From Marinihelvus sp963695135 (lineage in GTDB: Bacteria; Pseudomonadota; Gammaproteobacteria; Xanthomonadales; SZUA-36), in the NCBI GenBank assembly GCA_963695135.1, contig CAVOGA010000001.1:682001-746000 (forward strand): a stretch of DNA of 64,000 nt, read 5' to 3'. Positions 28,828 to 37,341 of the stretch are shown here, piece by piece (the stretch's first letter is position 1; every line of letters begins with the position of its first letter). A program made the translations under genes and the position numbers. The notes beneath the pieces were generated by a model that did not search any database, was not told the DNA's origin, and saw only the letters and a list, made by a program, of their open reading frames with translations.

Positions 28828-29969
28828 ATGACAGATCTATCCCCCAAATTCTGAACGCGCGGAAGGCACGCGCAACTGGCCGGTTACCCTGACCCTTGGC
28901 CTGACCTTCCTCGCTGCCGTGATCCTCGTGCCCTGGTACGGGTTCGCGGTCGGTTTTTCCGGCTGGGCCTGGGGCTTTTTTGCCCTGTTCATGATCCTCA
29001 CCGGAATCGGTATTGGCAGCGGCTACCACCGCCTGTGGTCCCATCGCACCTACAAGGCCGGCCCGGCGCTGCAGTGGTTCCTGGCCATTTTCGGCGGCAT
29101 GTCCTTGCAGAACTCCATCCTGGTGTGGAGCGCCCGCCACCGCGTGCATCACCGCGACGTGGATGATGACGACAAGGATCCGTACTCCATTGGCCGCGGT
29201 TTCTGGTTCGCCCATATCGGCTGGATGCTGAAAGACTACAAGAGCGGCGAGGTCGACTACGACATCGTTCCCGATCTGAAGAAGAACAAGATTGTCATGT
29301 GGCAGCACCGCCACTACCTGGAACTGATCCTGTTGACGAACATTGCGCTGCCCCTGCGGGCTGGGCTTCCTCGTCGGCGACCCTCTGGGTGTGTTTCTGC
29401 TGGCCGGCCTGGGCCGCCTGGTGCTGAATCACCACTTCACCTTCTTCATCAACTCGCTGGCGCATATGTGGGGCAACCAGCCCTACACGGACGAGAACAG
29501 CGCGCGGGACAACTGGTTCCTGTCCATCTTCACCTATGGCGAGGGCTACCATAACTTCCACCACTTCTTTCAGAACGACTACCGCAACGGTGTGCGCTGG
29601 TTTGCGATTGATCTGAACAAGTGGTTTATCGCCACGGCCGCCGGCCTGGGCATGGCCCGGGATTTACGCCGAACGCCGCAGTTCAAAATCCTGCGCGCCC
29701 GCCTGCACATGGATTTCAAACGTGCCCGGGAACGGCTCGCGCAGGATCCGGCGGATCCGCGCTGGAGAGAGCTGCTGGACAAGCTGGAGCTGGAATACGC
29801 CCAGTACCTCGGCACCGTCAAGCAGTGGCAGGCGCTGCAGATGGAGAAGGTCCAGGCGGGCAAGCAACGCCTGCAGGACCGCTTCGACGCCAGCTACCGC
29901 GACCTGGAGCGGGCCCTGCAAATGCAACGCAAACGCGTCGCCATGCTGACGGCCCAGGTCTATACCTGA
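28828..29969 (+). CDS. Acyl-CoA/fatty-acid delta-9 desaturase, two +1 frame breaks
   Basis: Membrane di-iron desaturase introducing a double bond into acyl chains. Three histidine boxes are present: HRLWSH, HRVHH and HNFHH. It starts at ATG 28828 (MTDLSP); a run of five C at 28841-28845 holds one extra base, and another extra base lies in 29351-29360. Corrected length is 379 residues. The last roughly 110 residues after the desaturase core are a charged, coiled-coil-like extension rich in Gln, Arg and Leu (RLQDRFDASYRDLERALQM), which is longer than usual. A strong terminator follows. Confidence 0.9.
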
Positions 29970-29989
29970 GCCAAGTCATCATTGAATAG

Positions 29990-30016
29990 AAAAGGGGCCG
30001 ATTGGCCCCTTTTTTT
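29990..30016 (+). terminator. Intrinsic terminator after the desaturase gene
   Basis: AAAAGGGGCC, loop GATT, GGCCCCTTTTTTT: a 10-bp stem with a seven-base T-run, 20 bases after the stop codon. Confidence 0.9.
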
Positions 30017-30068
30017 GGCGTGTTGCCGAAGTGGGGGCTGGCGCTTCTGCTTCCGGGCCTGGCTTTCG

Positions 30069-30230
30069 GCCTGCGGCTGCCCTCTTTCACCTTCGCTTGG
30101 TGGGACCGGCTCGCCGCATTTGCTTCAAGGCCTCCGGTAGCATAACGAGGCGAGCCTGAGCTGCGCTCTCCCAGTCGCTCCGGCTCTGCTCGGCTCACAG
30201 CGCCAGGCTACAGTGGCCCTGGTCGACGCC
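30069..30230. repeat. Degenerate intergenic repeat, copy C
   Basis: Within the gap 30017-30294. CCTGCGGCTGCCCTC, GCTTGGTGGG-ACCGGCTCGCC and CTCCCAGTCGC-CCGG resemble the core of copies A and B in the same order, but the central hairpin is replaced by GGCTCGCC (30108-30115) pairing with GGCGAGCC (30149-30156). No gene is visible. Confidence 0.4.
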
Positions 30231-30294
30231 GCTGAGCGAACCGAAGCGCCCACGCTCGGACCCCAGGTGACCCCACCTGCAACCGTCCGAGGTA

Positions 30295-31346
30295 TCAGGG
30301 CAGTAAAGCCTGCCCCAGATTGTTGGTATCGGTGCCAAACCAGATCGAGTTGGTTTTCGGGTCGAAGACCATGTGGCGGACGGCGCCGGCGCCACTGGGC
30401 ACGGGCGTCTGGCTGAAGAACTCTTCGGTCTCCGGGTCGAAGCCGACGAAGTTGTTTTGCTCCGGCCAGGTTTCTACAAACCAGATCCGGTCCTGCGCAT
30501 CGACGGCGATGGCGTAGGGGCCGGACTTTTCGCTGGGGTTGAGCCATTCTTCGAATTCACCGGTGGCCGGATCGTAGACGCCGAGCCAGCCTTCGCTGTA
30601 GTCGGTGTACCAGACGCGGTCGTCACTGGTGATCACGATGCGCCGCAGGCGGCTTTCCGGGCGGGGGGTGCGGATGATTTCCAGTTCCATCGTGTCCGGA
30701 TCAACCGTTGCCAGTCCGTTGGTGCCCAGCAGGGCGACCCAGGGGTGCCCCTTGGAGTCCATCTTCACGCCGTAGGGGCGGGCATTTTCAACGGGAACGT
30801 CGATCAGCTCCACCGCGCCGCCGCGCTGCTGCAGGCGCCCGATCTTGTTGGCCCACTGGGCGGAAAACCAGATTTCCCCGTCGCCGGTAAACACCAGGGT
30901 ATGCGGATCGCGGACTTCCTCGTCCGGCATCGGGTAGCGGATGAGACGACCCGTGTTCGGGTCCATCTTGCCAATGTAGCCCTGGCGGTTGCCCGCCACC
31001 CACAGGGATGCGTCCTGGTCGACAATCACGTTGTGCGGGCCGGTACCCGGCGGCAGTTCGAACTGGCGAAATTCCTCGCTGGCCGGATCGAAATGACCGA
31101 CATAATCACCGGCCTGGCCGACGAACCAGATGGTGCCGTTCGGCGCCACATCGGGGTCACGGGGACGGGTGTTTTCCCAGGGTACGGTCCACTCGCGTAT
31201 TTCGATGGTGGTGTTTTCGGCAGCGATCGGGCGAGACCGGCGCATCCAGCGGCAGGTCCGGGTCAACAACCTCCGTGATCCTCCATCTGCGCCAGGGCAA
31301 TGGCCGGGGCAAATAACAGGGCTGGCAGAACGAGTCGGGCGCGCAT
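30295..31346 (-). CDS. Exported virginiamycin-B-lyase-like beta-propeller protein, two +1 frame breaks
   Basis: The long frame contains repeated propeller blades, for example VAPNGTIWFVGQAGDYVGHFD, DQDASLWVAGNRQGYIGKMD and DAQDRIWFVETWPEQNNFVG, as in Vgb/streptogramin lyase-type proteins. The signal peptide (MRARLVLPALLFAPAIALA) is found from ATG 31346 in another frame. Extra bases at 31270-31271 and 31229-31231 separate the parts; corrected length is 349 residues. A true streptogramin lyase role is unlikely without context; members often act on unknown periplasmic ligands. The gene is divergent from slyD. Confidence 0.8.
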
Positions 31347-31458
31347 GGCTTACTCCACTGTTAATGACATGACAGTCGCCTAAGATAACGTAGCTTCGCA
31401 GAAACTGCAGCCAGCCCCGGGCGACCGGCGCGGCGCGCCATAACCGCAGGCGACAGGC

Positions 31459-31464
31459 TATAAT
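31459..31464 (+). promoter_or_regulatory. -10 box for slyD
   Basis: Perfect TATAAT 68 bases before the slyD ATG at 31532; -35 not clear. Confidence 0.4.
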
Positions 31465-31531
31465 GCGCGGCTTTTCCGCCCCGCGGCGGCATACAAGCCG
31501 GTTGCTGCCGGCCCGTAACCAGGAACGTTCC

Positions 31532-32023
31532 ATGAAAATTGCAGACCAGAAAGTCGTTTCCTTCCACTACACGCTGACCAGTGAAGCCGGGGAAACACTT
31601 GACTCCTCGGTTGAGCGCGGTGAGCCCATGCTCTACCTGCATGGCGCCAACAACATCATCCCCGGCCTGGAAAAAGCCATGGAAGGGCGCGAGGCCGGCG
31701 ACCAGTTCCAGGTGACCGTGCCGCCGGAAGAAGCCTATGGCGAACGCCGTGAGGCCAATATTCAGCGCCTGGCCCTCAAGAAACTGGGCATCCAGGGCAA
31801 GCAACTGCAGCCGGGCATGATCCTTAACCTGCAGACCAGCCAGGGCCCGGCCCAGGTTACGGTACTGAAGGTCGGACGTTTCAACGTGGACGTGGATGCC
31901 AACCACCCGCTGTCCGGCCAGCCGCTGAACTTCGACGTGGAAATCATCGAAGTCCGTGATGCGAGCGAGGAAGAGGCCAAGCACGGGCACGCGCACGGTC
32001 CCGGCGGTCACGATCACGGCTAA
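31532..32023 (+). CDS. slyD: FKBP-type peptidyl-prolyl isomerase SlyD
   Basis: 163 residues from ATG 31532 (MKIADQKVVSFHYTL), preceded by CAGGAACG. FKBP core with LHGANNIIPGLEKAMEG, interrupted by the insert-in-flap chaperone domain (about residues 70-125) and closing with LNFDVEIIEVRDA. The tail HGHAHGPGGHDHG is short but histidine-rich and should bind nickel or other metals. It is a cytoplasmic folding helper and metallochaperone for hydrogenase or other metalloenzymes. It converges with the ABC exporter gene. Confidence 0.93.
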   Translation: MKIADQKVVSFHYTLTSEAGETLDSSVERGEPMLYLHGANNIIPGLEKAMEGREAGDQFQVTVPPEEAYGERREANIQRLALKKLGIQGKQLQPGMILNLQTSQGPAQVTVLKVGRFNVDVDANHPLSGQPLNFDVEIIEVRDASEEEAKHGHAHGPGGHDHG

Positions 32024-32038
32024 AACAGGACAACAGGG

Positions 32039-32055
32039 CCCCGGCTTCGCCGGGG
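32039..32055 (+). terminator. Hairpin between convergent slyD and ABC exporter
   Basis: CCCCGGC, loop TTC, GCCGGGG; very stable 7-bp stem 15 bases after the slyD stop, followed only by TTCTC. Confidence 0.5.
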
Positions 32056-32073
32056 TTCTCGGGGCAACCGGCC

Positions 32074-33854
32074 TCAGGCCAGGCCGGTCTGCACGCGCCA
32101 GAGGCTGCGGTAGATGCCATCCTCGGCCAGCAGCGCGTCGTGGGTGCCCTGCTCGATAATCCGGCCCTTGTCGAGCACGCAGATAATGTCCGCATCCACG
32201 ATCGTGGACAGGCGGTGGGCGATCACGAAGGTGGTACGGCCCTCCGCCATGCGCTTCATGGAGCGCTGAATCGCGGCTTCTGTCTCGTTGTCCACCGCCG
32301 AGGTGGCCTCGTCGAGAATAACGATCGGTGGATCTTTCAACACGGTGCGGGCGATGGACAGGCGCTGGCGCTGGCCGCCGGACAATTTCTGCCCGCGTTC
32401 GCCGATGACCGTGTCATAGCCCTCCGGCAGCGCATCGATAAACTCTTCCGCCTCGGCCATGCCCGCGGCGCGACGGATCTCCTCGTCGGTGGCGTCCGGT
32501 TTGCCGTAGGCAATGTTCTCGCGCACGGTGCCATGGAACAGGTAGACATCCTGGCTCACAAAGCCAATCGCGGCGCGCAGGTCCTGCACCACGATATCCG
32601 CCAGGTCCTTGCCGTCCAGCAGCAGCCGCCCCTGTCCCGGCTGGTAAAAGCGCAGCAGTAACTTCACCAGCGTGCTCTTGCCGGAACCGGTCTGGCCGAC
32701 CAGCGCCACGGTTGCCCCTGCCGGTACCTCCAGGCTGATGTGCTTGAGCACGTCCGGGCCGGTGCTGTAGGCAAAGCTGACATCGTCAAAGGTCACTTCG
32801 CCCGCGGACCTGCCCAAGCTGCAGCGTTTCCTTGCCCGGGCGCACCCGCACCGGGGTCTCGATCAGGTTCAGGATGCGCCGCGTGGAGGCCATGGCGCGT
32901 TCGAACAGGTCAATGGTTTCCGCCATGCGCGTCAGCGGCCACAGCAGGCGCTGGGTCAGGAACACCAGCACCGTGTAGGCGCCGGCGTTCAGTTCCCCGT
33001 CCAGTACCGACTTGCCGCCGTACACCAGGGTCGCCACGAAACCGGCCATGATCGCCATGCGGATAATCGGAATAAAGGCTGAGCTGATCTGGATGGCTTT
33101 GCGGTTGGCGTCCACGTAAGCCTGGCTGTCTTTACGCAGGCGCTCGACCTCGTGGCCTTCGCGCGTGAAGCTTTTAATCGTCGCAATGCCGGAAATATTG
33201 TTGGACAGGCGCGAGGCCAGATCCCCCACCCGCAGGCGCACCGTCGGCATACAGGGGCTGCGCCCGGCGCTGAAACCAGAAAGCGCCGATCAGGATCAGG
33301 GGTATCGGCGTAAACGCCATCAGCGCGATCGGCGGCGACAGGTAGAAAAACACCGCGCCCACCGCGACCACGGTCACCGCTACCTGCACCAGGTCATTGG
33401 CGCCGCTGTTCAGAAACCGCTCCAGCTGGTTAACGTCATCATTCAGGATCGCCACCAGGTTGCCGGTAGAGGCATCCTCAAACCACGCCATGTCCAGGTC
33501 CTGCAGATGCCCGTAGGCATCCAGCCGCAGGTCATGCTGGAGCAGCTGCGCCGTATTTCGCCACAGCACCAGCAGCAGAAACTCAAACAGCGACTCGAAG
33601 GCCCAGACCAGGATCGTCAGCACCCCCAGCGCCACGATCTGGTGGAACGGTTCCTGCAGCCCGAAATTCGACATGAAGCTCTCTTCTTGCCGCACCACCA
33701 CGTCAATCGCCATGCCGATCAGGATCTCCGGCATGATGTCGAACAGCTTGTTCAGGATGGAGCAGAGGGTGGCCAGCGCAATCCGCGCGTGATGGTCTCG
33801 GGCGTAGCGCAGCAGGCGGCCGAGATCGGCGAATGAGGAGTGGGATTCGGTCAT
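32074..33854 (-). CDS. ABC exporter, membrane-ATPase fusion (MsbA-like), two +1 frame breaks
   Basis: One protein is read in three frames from ATG 33854 (MTESHSSF). Residues to about 200 hold four membrane helices with WFEDASTGNLVAILNDDVNQLE. The middle frame has SRLSNNISGIATIKSFTREGHE, the intracellular loop typical of lipid/multidrug exporters. The last frame holds the ATPase: Walker A VGQTGSGKSTL, signature LSGGQRQRLSIART, Walker B VILDEATSAVD, and IAHRLSTI. Extra bases near 33245 and at 32813-32815 cause the breaks; corrected length 592 residues. Lipid A flippase or drug exporter are both possible. Confidence 0.9.
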
Positions 33855-33883
33855 CCGGCGGAGATTATCACAGGGCTGATGGC

Positions 33884-34102
33884 GGGGTTGTGGGGGTGCC
33901 CGCTCCATCTTACCCCGGGTCGCCGGGTCGGCCTTCGGCTTCCCTGCGGGTCCGTGGCTTGGTGGGGCCGCGCCGACTCGCCTTCCTGGCTCGGCGGCGC
34001 TGAATTCGCCATCCCTGGCGAATTCTCCCCAGTCGCCACGAACCCTCCGGCGACCCGGCTGATTGACCCTGGGTAAGATGGAGCGGGCACCCCCACAACC
34101 CC
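33884..34102. repeat. Structured intergenic repeat, copy B, with 32-bp perfect inverted ends
   Basis: Fills the gap between the ABC exporter and threonine synthase. Positions 33884-33915 and 34071-34102 are perfect 32-base inverted repeats. A second pair, CGGGTCGCCGG (33916-33926) and CCGGCGACCCG (34047-34057), lies just inside. The central hairpin GAATTCGCCA/TGGCGAATTC (34002-34011, 34016-34025) matches copy A except for paired changes that keep it complementary. No target-site duplication is evident. Confidence 0.85.
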
Positions 34103-34121
34103 TCCGGGGCGCTGCAGGGGT

Positions 34122-35402
34122 TCAGAGCAGGTGGCGGAGGCTGGGGAGGTATTTTTCCAGGGAGCCGGTGTTGAACGAGACGACCTGGTCGCCCTGCTTG
34201 ATATAACCCTCGTCGACCAGCTGGGGCAGGGCGGCCAGGCAGGCGGCGCCTTCCGGGCTGATCCACCAGCGTTTGTCCTGCCAGACCTGTGAGAGGGTGC
34301 TTTGCAGGTCTTGCTCGGTAACCGGGATGGCGGTGCCGCCGGAGGCGCGGATGATCTCCAGCACCTTGAACTGGCCGACGCCGCCGGGGACGTTGAGGCC
34401 GTAAGCGATGGTGTATTCGGCAGCGCCGGCAGTCGTGTCGCTGGCGCCTTCGCGCATGGCGCGCACCAGGGGTGCGGTGCCCTCGAACTGGACGCAGATC
34501 ACCCTGGGCCGTTGCGGACCGATGAGTCCGAGGCATTCGAGTTCGTCCCAGGCTTTCCACATGCCGAGTACGCCGGTGCCGCCGCCGGTGGGGTAGATCA
34601 CCACGTCCGGCAGGGACCAGGGCGCGCCGGGGGTTTTGGGTTCGGCCAGCTCCAGGCCCAGGGTTTTCTTACCCTCGATGCGCCAGCCGGGCTCCTGGAA
34701 GGTCGCCACGCTGAACCAGCCGTTCGGAATCCAGTCGCGCTTCAGCGCCTCGCCGGCCTCCCTGATCGTGCCCTCCACCTGGACCAGGTGGAAACGGTCC
34801 GTGGTCTGGGCCAGGGTGGCGACCTTGCCCTTGATGGGCAGCGGCGTGTCGACGGGCATGGCCACAACGGCGGACAGGCCGGCCGCATCGGCGTATTCGC
34901 AGAGCGAATCGCCCGCATTCCCCTGGGTGGGAATGGCCAGGCGCTCGATTCCCAGGCGCCGCGCCATGGAAATGGTCATGGCCATGCCGCGGTCCTTGAA
35001 GCTCTGGGTCGGGTTGGCGCCGAAACCCGGGTGCGCCTTGCCCTCGTCCTTCACGCGCAAGGTGAAACCGGCGGCCTGCGCCAGCTCGTGGTCGGCGTAG
35101 TCAAGCTCCGGTGTGAAGCCCTCGCCGAGGCTGAGGATATGGCGGGCGTCTTCCGGGTTGTTGATGTCCAGGGCCAGCAGGCCGCCAAAGCGCCACAGGT
35201 CACGGCGCCCGGGCTGGTGCCAGGCCTGGTCCGGTTGCTCCGCCAGCAGGCGTTCGAGATCGAGGATGATCTGCACCGGGCGGTTGTCCCGCGGGCACAG
35301 GTTCATGATCCTGTCAGCCGGGTAGGTCGTGCCGCAGGCGGTGCATTGCAGGTGGGCGGCGTAGCTCATGGGCATCATTCCGGGCAGAAGCGCGAGCCGC
35401 AT
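34122..35402 (-). CDS. thrC: Threonine synthase
   Basis: PLP enzyme converting O-phosphohomoserine to threonine. 426 residues from ATG 35402, or 415 from ATG 35369 (MSYAAHLQCTAC), which fits the domain start better; neither has a good ribosome site. The N-terminal zinc-ribbon-like CTACGTTYPADRIMNLCP is found in long-form threonine synthases. The PLP lysine is in NPTQSFKDRGM, the phosphate-binding loop in PTQGNAGDS, and YPTGGGTGVLGM is the second glycine loop. A related PLP lyase cannot be excluded but the overall pattern is strong. Confidence 0.88.
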   Translation of the reverse strand: MRLALLPGMMPMSYAAHLQCTACGTTYPADRIMNLCPRDNRPVQIILDLERLLAEQPDQAWHQPGRRDLWRFGGLLALDINNPEDARHILSLGEGFTPELDYADHELAQAAGFTLRVKDEGKAHPGFGANPTQSFKDRGMAMTISMARRLGIERLAIPTQGNAGDSLCEYADAAGLSAVVAMPVDTPLPIKGKVATLAQTTDRFHLVQVEGTIREAGEALKRDWIPNGWFSVATFQEPGWRIEGKKTLGLELAEPKTPGAPWSLPDVVIYPTGGGTGVLGMWKAWDELECLGLIGPQRPRVICVQFEGTAPLVRAMREGASDTTAGAAEYTIAYGLNVPGGVGQFKVLEIIRASGGTAIPVTEQDLQSTLSQVWQDKRWWISPEGAACLAALPQLVDEGYIKQGDQVVSFNTGSLEKYLPSLRHLL

Positions 35403-35428
35403 GTTAGCAGCAAGCCCAAACCGTGTCT

Positions 35429-35433
35429 GGAGG
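35429..35433 (+). promoter_or_regulatory. Ribosome binding site deciding the mtnA start
   Basis: GGAGG five bases before ATG 35439; the next in-frame ATG (35469) has no such site, so the longer product is preferred. Confidence 0.6.
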
Positions 35434-35438
35434 CTATT

Positions 35439-36581
35439 ATGGTCACCGGAGAACCCGGGACACTGCGGATGAAAATTAACGACACGCCCTGGCGAACGAT
35501 CTGGCTATCGGATGATGGCGAGGCGGTCGAGATTATTGACCAGACCCGCTTGCCACATCACTTTGAGATACGCCGCCTGCACACCCTGGACCAGGCAGCG
35601 GAGGCGATCGCGGCCATGCGTGTTCGCGGCGCGCCCCTGATCGGCGCAACGGCCGCCTACGGGCTGGCCCTGGGCATGCGCGAAGACCCTTCCGATACCG
35701 GCCTGGCCCATGCCCGCGAGACCCTGCTGGCGACCCGGCCGACCGCTTCCAACCTGGCCTGGGCGCTGCATCGCAGCGCCGCCGCGGTGGCGCCGCTGGC
35801 GCCGGCGCAGCGGGCCGTAGCGGCCTTTAACGCGGCGGCGGCACTGTGCGATGAGGATGTGGCGATCAACGAGGCCATCGGTGAGCACGGGCTGGCGCTG
35901 ATCTGCGAGCTGCTGGACGCGCGGGATCGATCCGGGCCATTCCATATTCTCACCCACTGCAATGCCGGCTGGCTGGCAACCGTTGACTGGGGGACCGCCC
36001 TGGCGCCGGTTTACAAGGCCTTTAACGCGGGGATCGACCTGCACGTGTGGGTGGATGAGACCCGGCCCCGCAACCAGGGTGCGGCCCTGACCGCCTGGGA
36101 GCTGGCCGCTCACGGCGTGCCGCATGACGTGATTGTCGACAACGCGGGCGGGCACCTGATGCAGCACGGCATGGTGGACCTGGTGCTTGTCGGAACCGAT
36201 CGCACCGTCCGCAACGGCGATGTCTGTAACAAGATTGGCACCTACCTCAAGGCCCTGGCCGCGGCAGACAATGACGTGCCCTTTCACGTCGCCCTGCCCG
36301 GGCCTACCATCGACTGGCAACTCGATGACGGCCTGCGGCAAATCCCCATCGAAGAACGGGCTGCAGCCGAGGTGACGCACCTGGCCGGGCTGGCCCCGGA
36401 CGGCTCGGTGACCGAGGTCCGGCTGACCCCGCCCGCGGTGACCGCCCGCAACTTTGCCTTCGACGTAACGCCGGCCCGGCTGGTGACCGGCCTGATCACG
36501 GAGCGCGGGCGCTGCGCCGCCAGCGAGGCCGGCCTGCTTGGCCTGTATCCGGAGCAGGCCGGCCGGGAGAGCGCCGCGTGA
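35439..36581 (+). CDS. mtnA: S-methyl-5-thioribose-1-phosphate isomerase
   Basis: Isomerises methylthioribose-1-phosphate (or 5-deoxyribose-1-phosphate) to the ribulose form. 380 residues from ATG 35439, supported by a GGAGG. Family motifs: MRVRGAPLIGATAAYGLALG, THCNAGWLAT with the catalytic cysteine (Cys174), and GTDRTVRNGDVCNKIGTY with the catalytic aspartate (Asp254). It overlaps the next gene, a class II aldolase, by 4 bases. That pairing suggests the product is split to DHAP and an aldehyde rather than fully recycled to methionine. Confidence 0.95.
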   Translation: MVTGEPGTLRMKINDTPWRTIWLSDDGEAVEIIDQTRLPHHFEIRRLHTLDQAAEAIAAMRVRGAPLIGATAAYGLALGMREDPSDTGLAHARETLLATRPTASNLAWALHRSAAAVAPLAPAQRAVAAFNAAAALCDEDVAINEAIGEHGLALICELLDARDRSGPFHILTHCNAGWLATVDWGTALAPVYKAFNAGIDLHVWVDETRPRNQGAALTAWELAAHGVPHDVIVDNAGGHLMQHGMVDLVLVGTDRTVRNGDVCNKIGTYLKALAAADNDVPFHVALPGPTIDWQLDDGLRQIPIEERAAAEVTHLAGLAPDGSVTEVRLTPPAVTARNFAFDVTPARLVTGLITERGRCAASEAGLLGLYPEQAGRESAA

Positions 36582-37258
36582 ATGCCCCGGCGCCACCGGG
36601 CCAGAACCCGGCAGGACAGCTGGCGGAAGACCTGGTGCGCGCGGCCGGGGAACTGCACCGTACGGGCAACGTGGGCGCCTCGGGCAACCTCAGCGTGCGC
36701 ACCCGGGAGGGCCTGCTGATCACGCCTTCCGGTATCCCGTACGACCAGCTTGGCCCCGCATCGATGGTGGCCCTGGACCCGGCCGGGGCGCCCCTGGGCG
36801 CCGGCAAGCCCTCCAGCGAGTGGCGGTTTCATTGCGATATTTACCGGACCATCCCTGCTGCCGGCGCGATCGTCCACAGCCATTCGCCCCACGCCACCGC
36901 GCTGGCCTGCCTGGGCCGCGCGATCCCCGCGTTCCATTACGAGGTCGCCTTCGCCGGTGGCGCGGACATCCGCTGCGCGGACTATGCGACCTTCGGCACG
37001 CAGGCGCTGTCGGATAACGTGCTGCGCGCCCTGGAAGGGCGACAGGCCTGCCTGCTGGCGAATCACGGCATGCTGGCCTACGCGGAAAACCTGGACCGGG
37101 CCATGGCGCTGGCCGCAAAGGTTGAGCAACTGGCCAGAATCTATGCCCTGTGCCTGGCCATCGGGGAGCCGCGCCTTCTCGACACGGCGGAAATGGAGCG
37201 CATCCAGGACCTGTTCCTCGATTATGGTCAGCCCGGGATCGACGGCCGGGGTGACTGA
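36578..37258 (+). CDS. Class II aldolase/adducin family protein, probable 5-deoxy(methylthio)ribulose-1-phosphate aldolase
   Basis: 226 residues starting at GTG inside the mtnA stop. Zinc-dependent class II aldolase: GNVGASGNLSVRT (phosphate loop), SSEWRFH with the catalytic glutamate (Glu81), HSHSPHATALA (His100, His102) and LLANHGMLAY (third zinc histidine). MtnB dehydratase has the same fold, but coupling with mtnA and absence of the other mtn genes favours the aldolase of the DHAP shunt (Ald2 type), which yields dihydroxyacetone phosphate plus acetaldehyde or methylthioacetaldehyde. This assignment is inference from context. Confidence 0.82.
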   Translation: MNAPAPPGQNPAGQLAEDLVRAAGELHRTGNVGASGNLSVRTREGLLITPSGIPYDQLGPASMVALDPAGAPLGAGKPSSEWRFHCDIYRTIPAAGAIVHSHSPHATALACLGRAIPAFHYEVAFAGGADIRCADYATFGTQALSDNVLRALEGRQACLLANHGMLAYAENLDRAMALAAKVEQLARIYALCLAIGEPRLLDTAEMERIQDLFLDYGQPGIDGRGD

Positions 37259-37303
37259 CAGCGCGTGCCCCGGGCGACCGCCCGCCTGGCCCATTGCTTG
37301 GCC

Positions 37304-37309
37304 TATACT
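37304..37309 (+). promoter_or_regulatory. -10 box for the M1 peptidase gene
   Basis: TATACT 32 bases before the ATG at 37342. Confidence 0.35.
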
Positions 37310-37341
37310 GGCGACCCGAATTTCCAGGACGGCCTGACAGC

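Noticed and set aside
33884..34102. Insertion sequence
   Set aside because: No transposase frame and no target-site duplication; only a non-autonomous or structural element can be claimed.
34302..35438. Open frame upstream of and in frame with mtnA, antisense to threonine synthase
   Set aside because: The sequence is the complement of thrC; a GGAGG and the MtnA domain start fix the gene at 35439.
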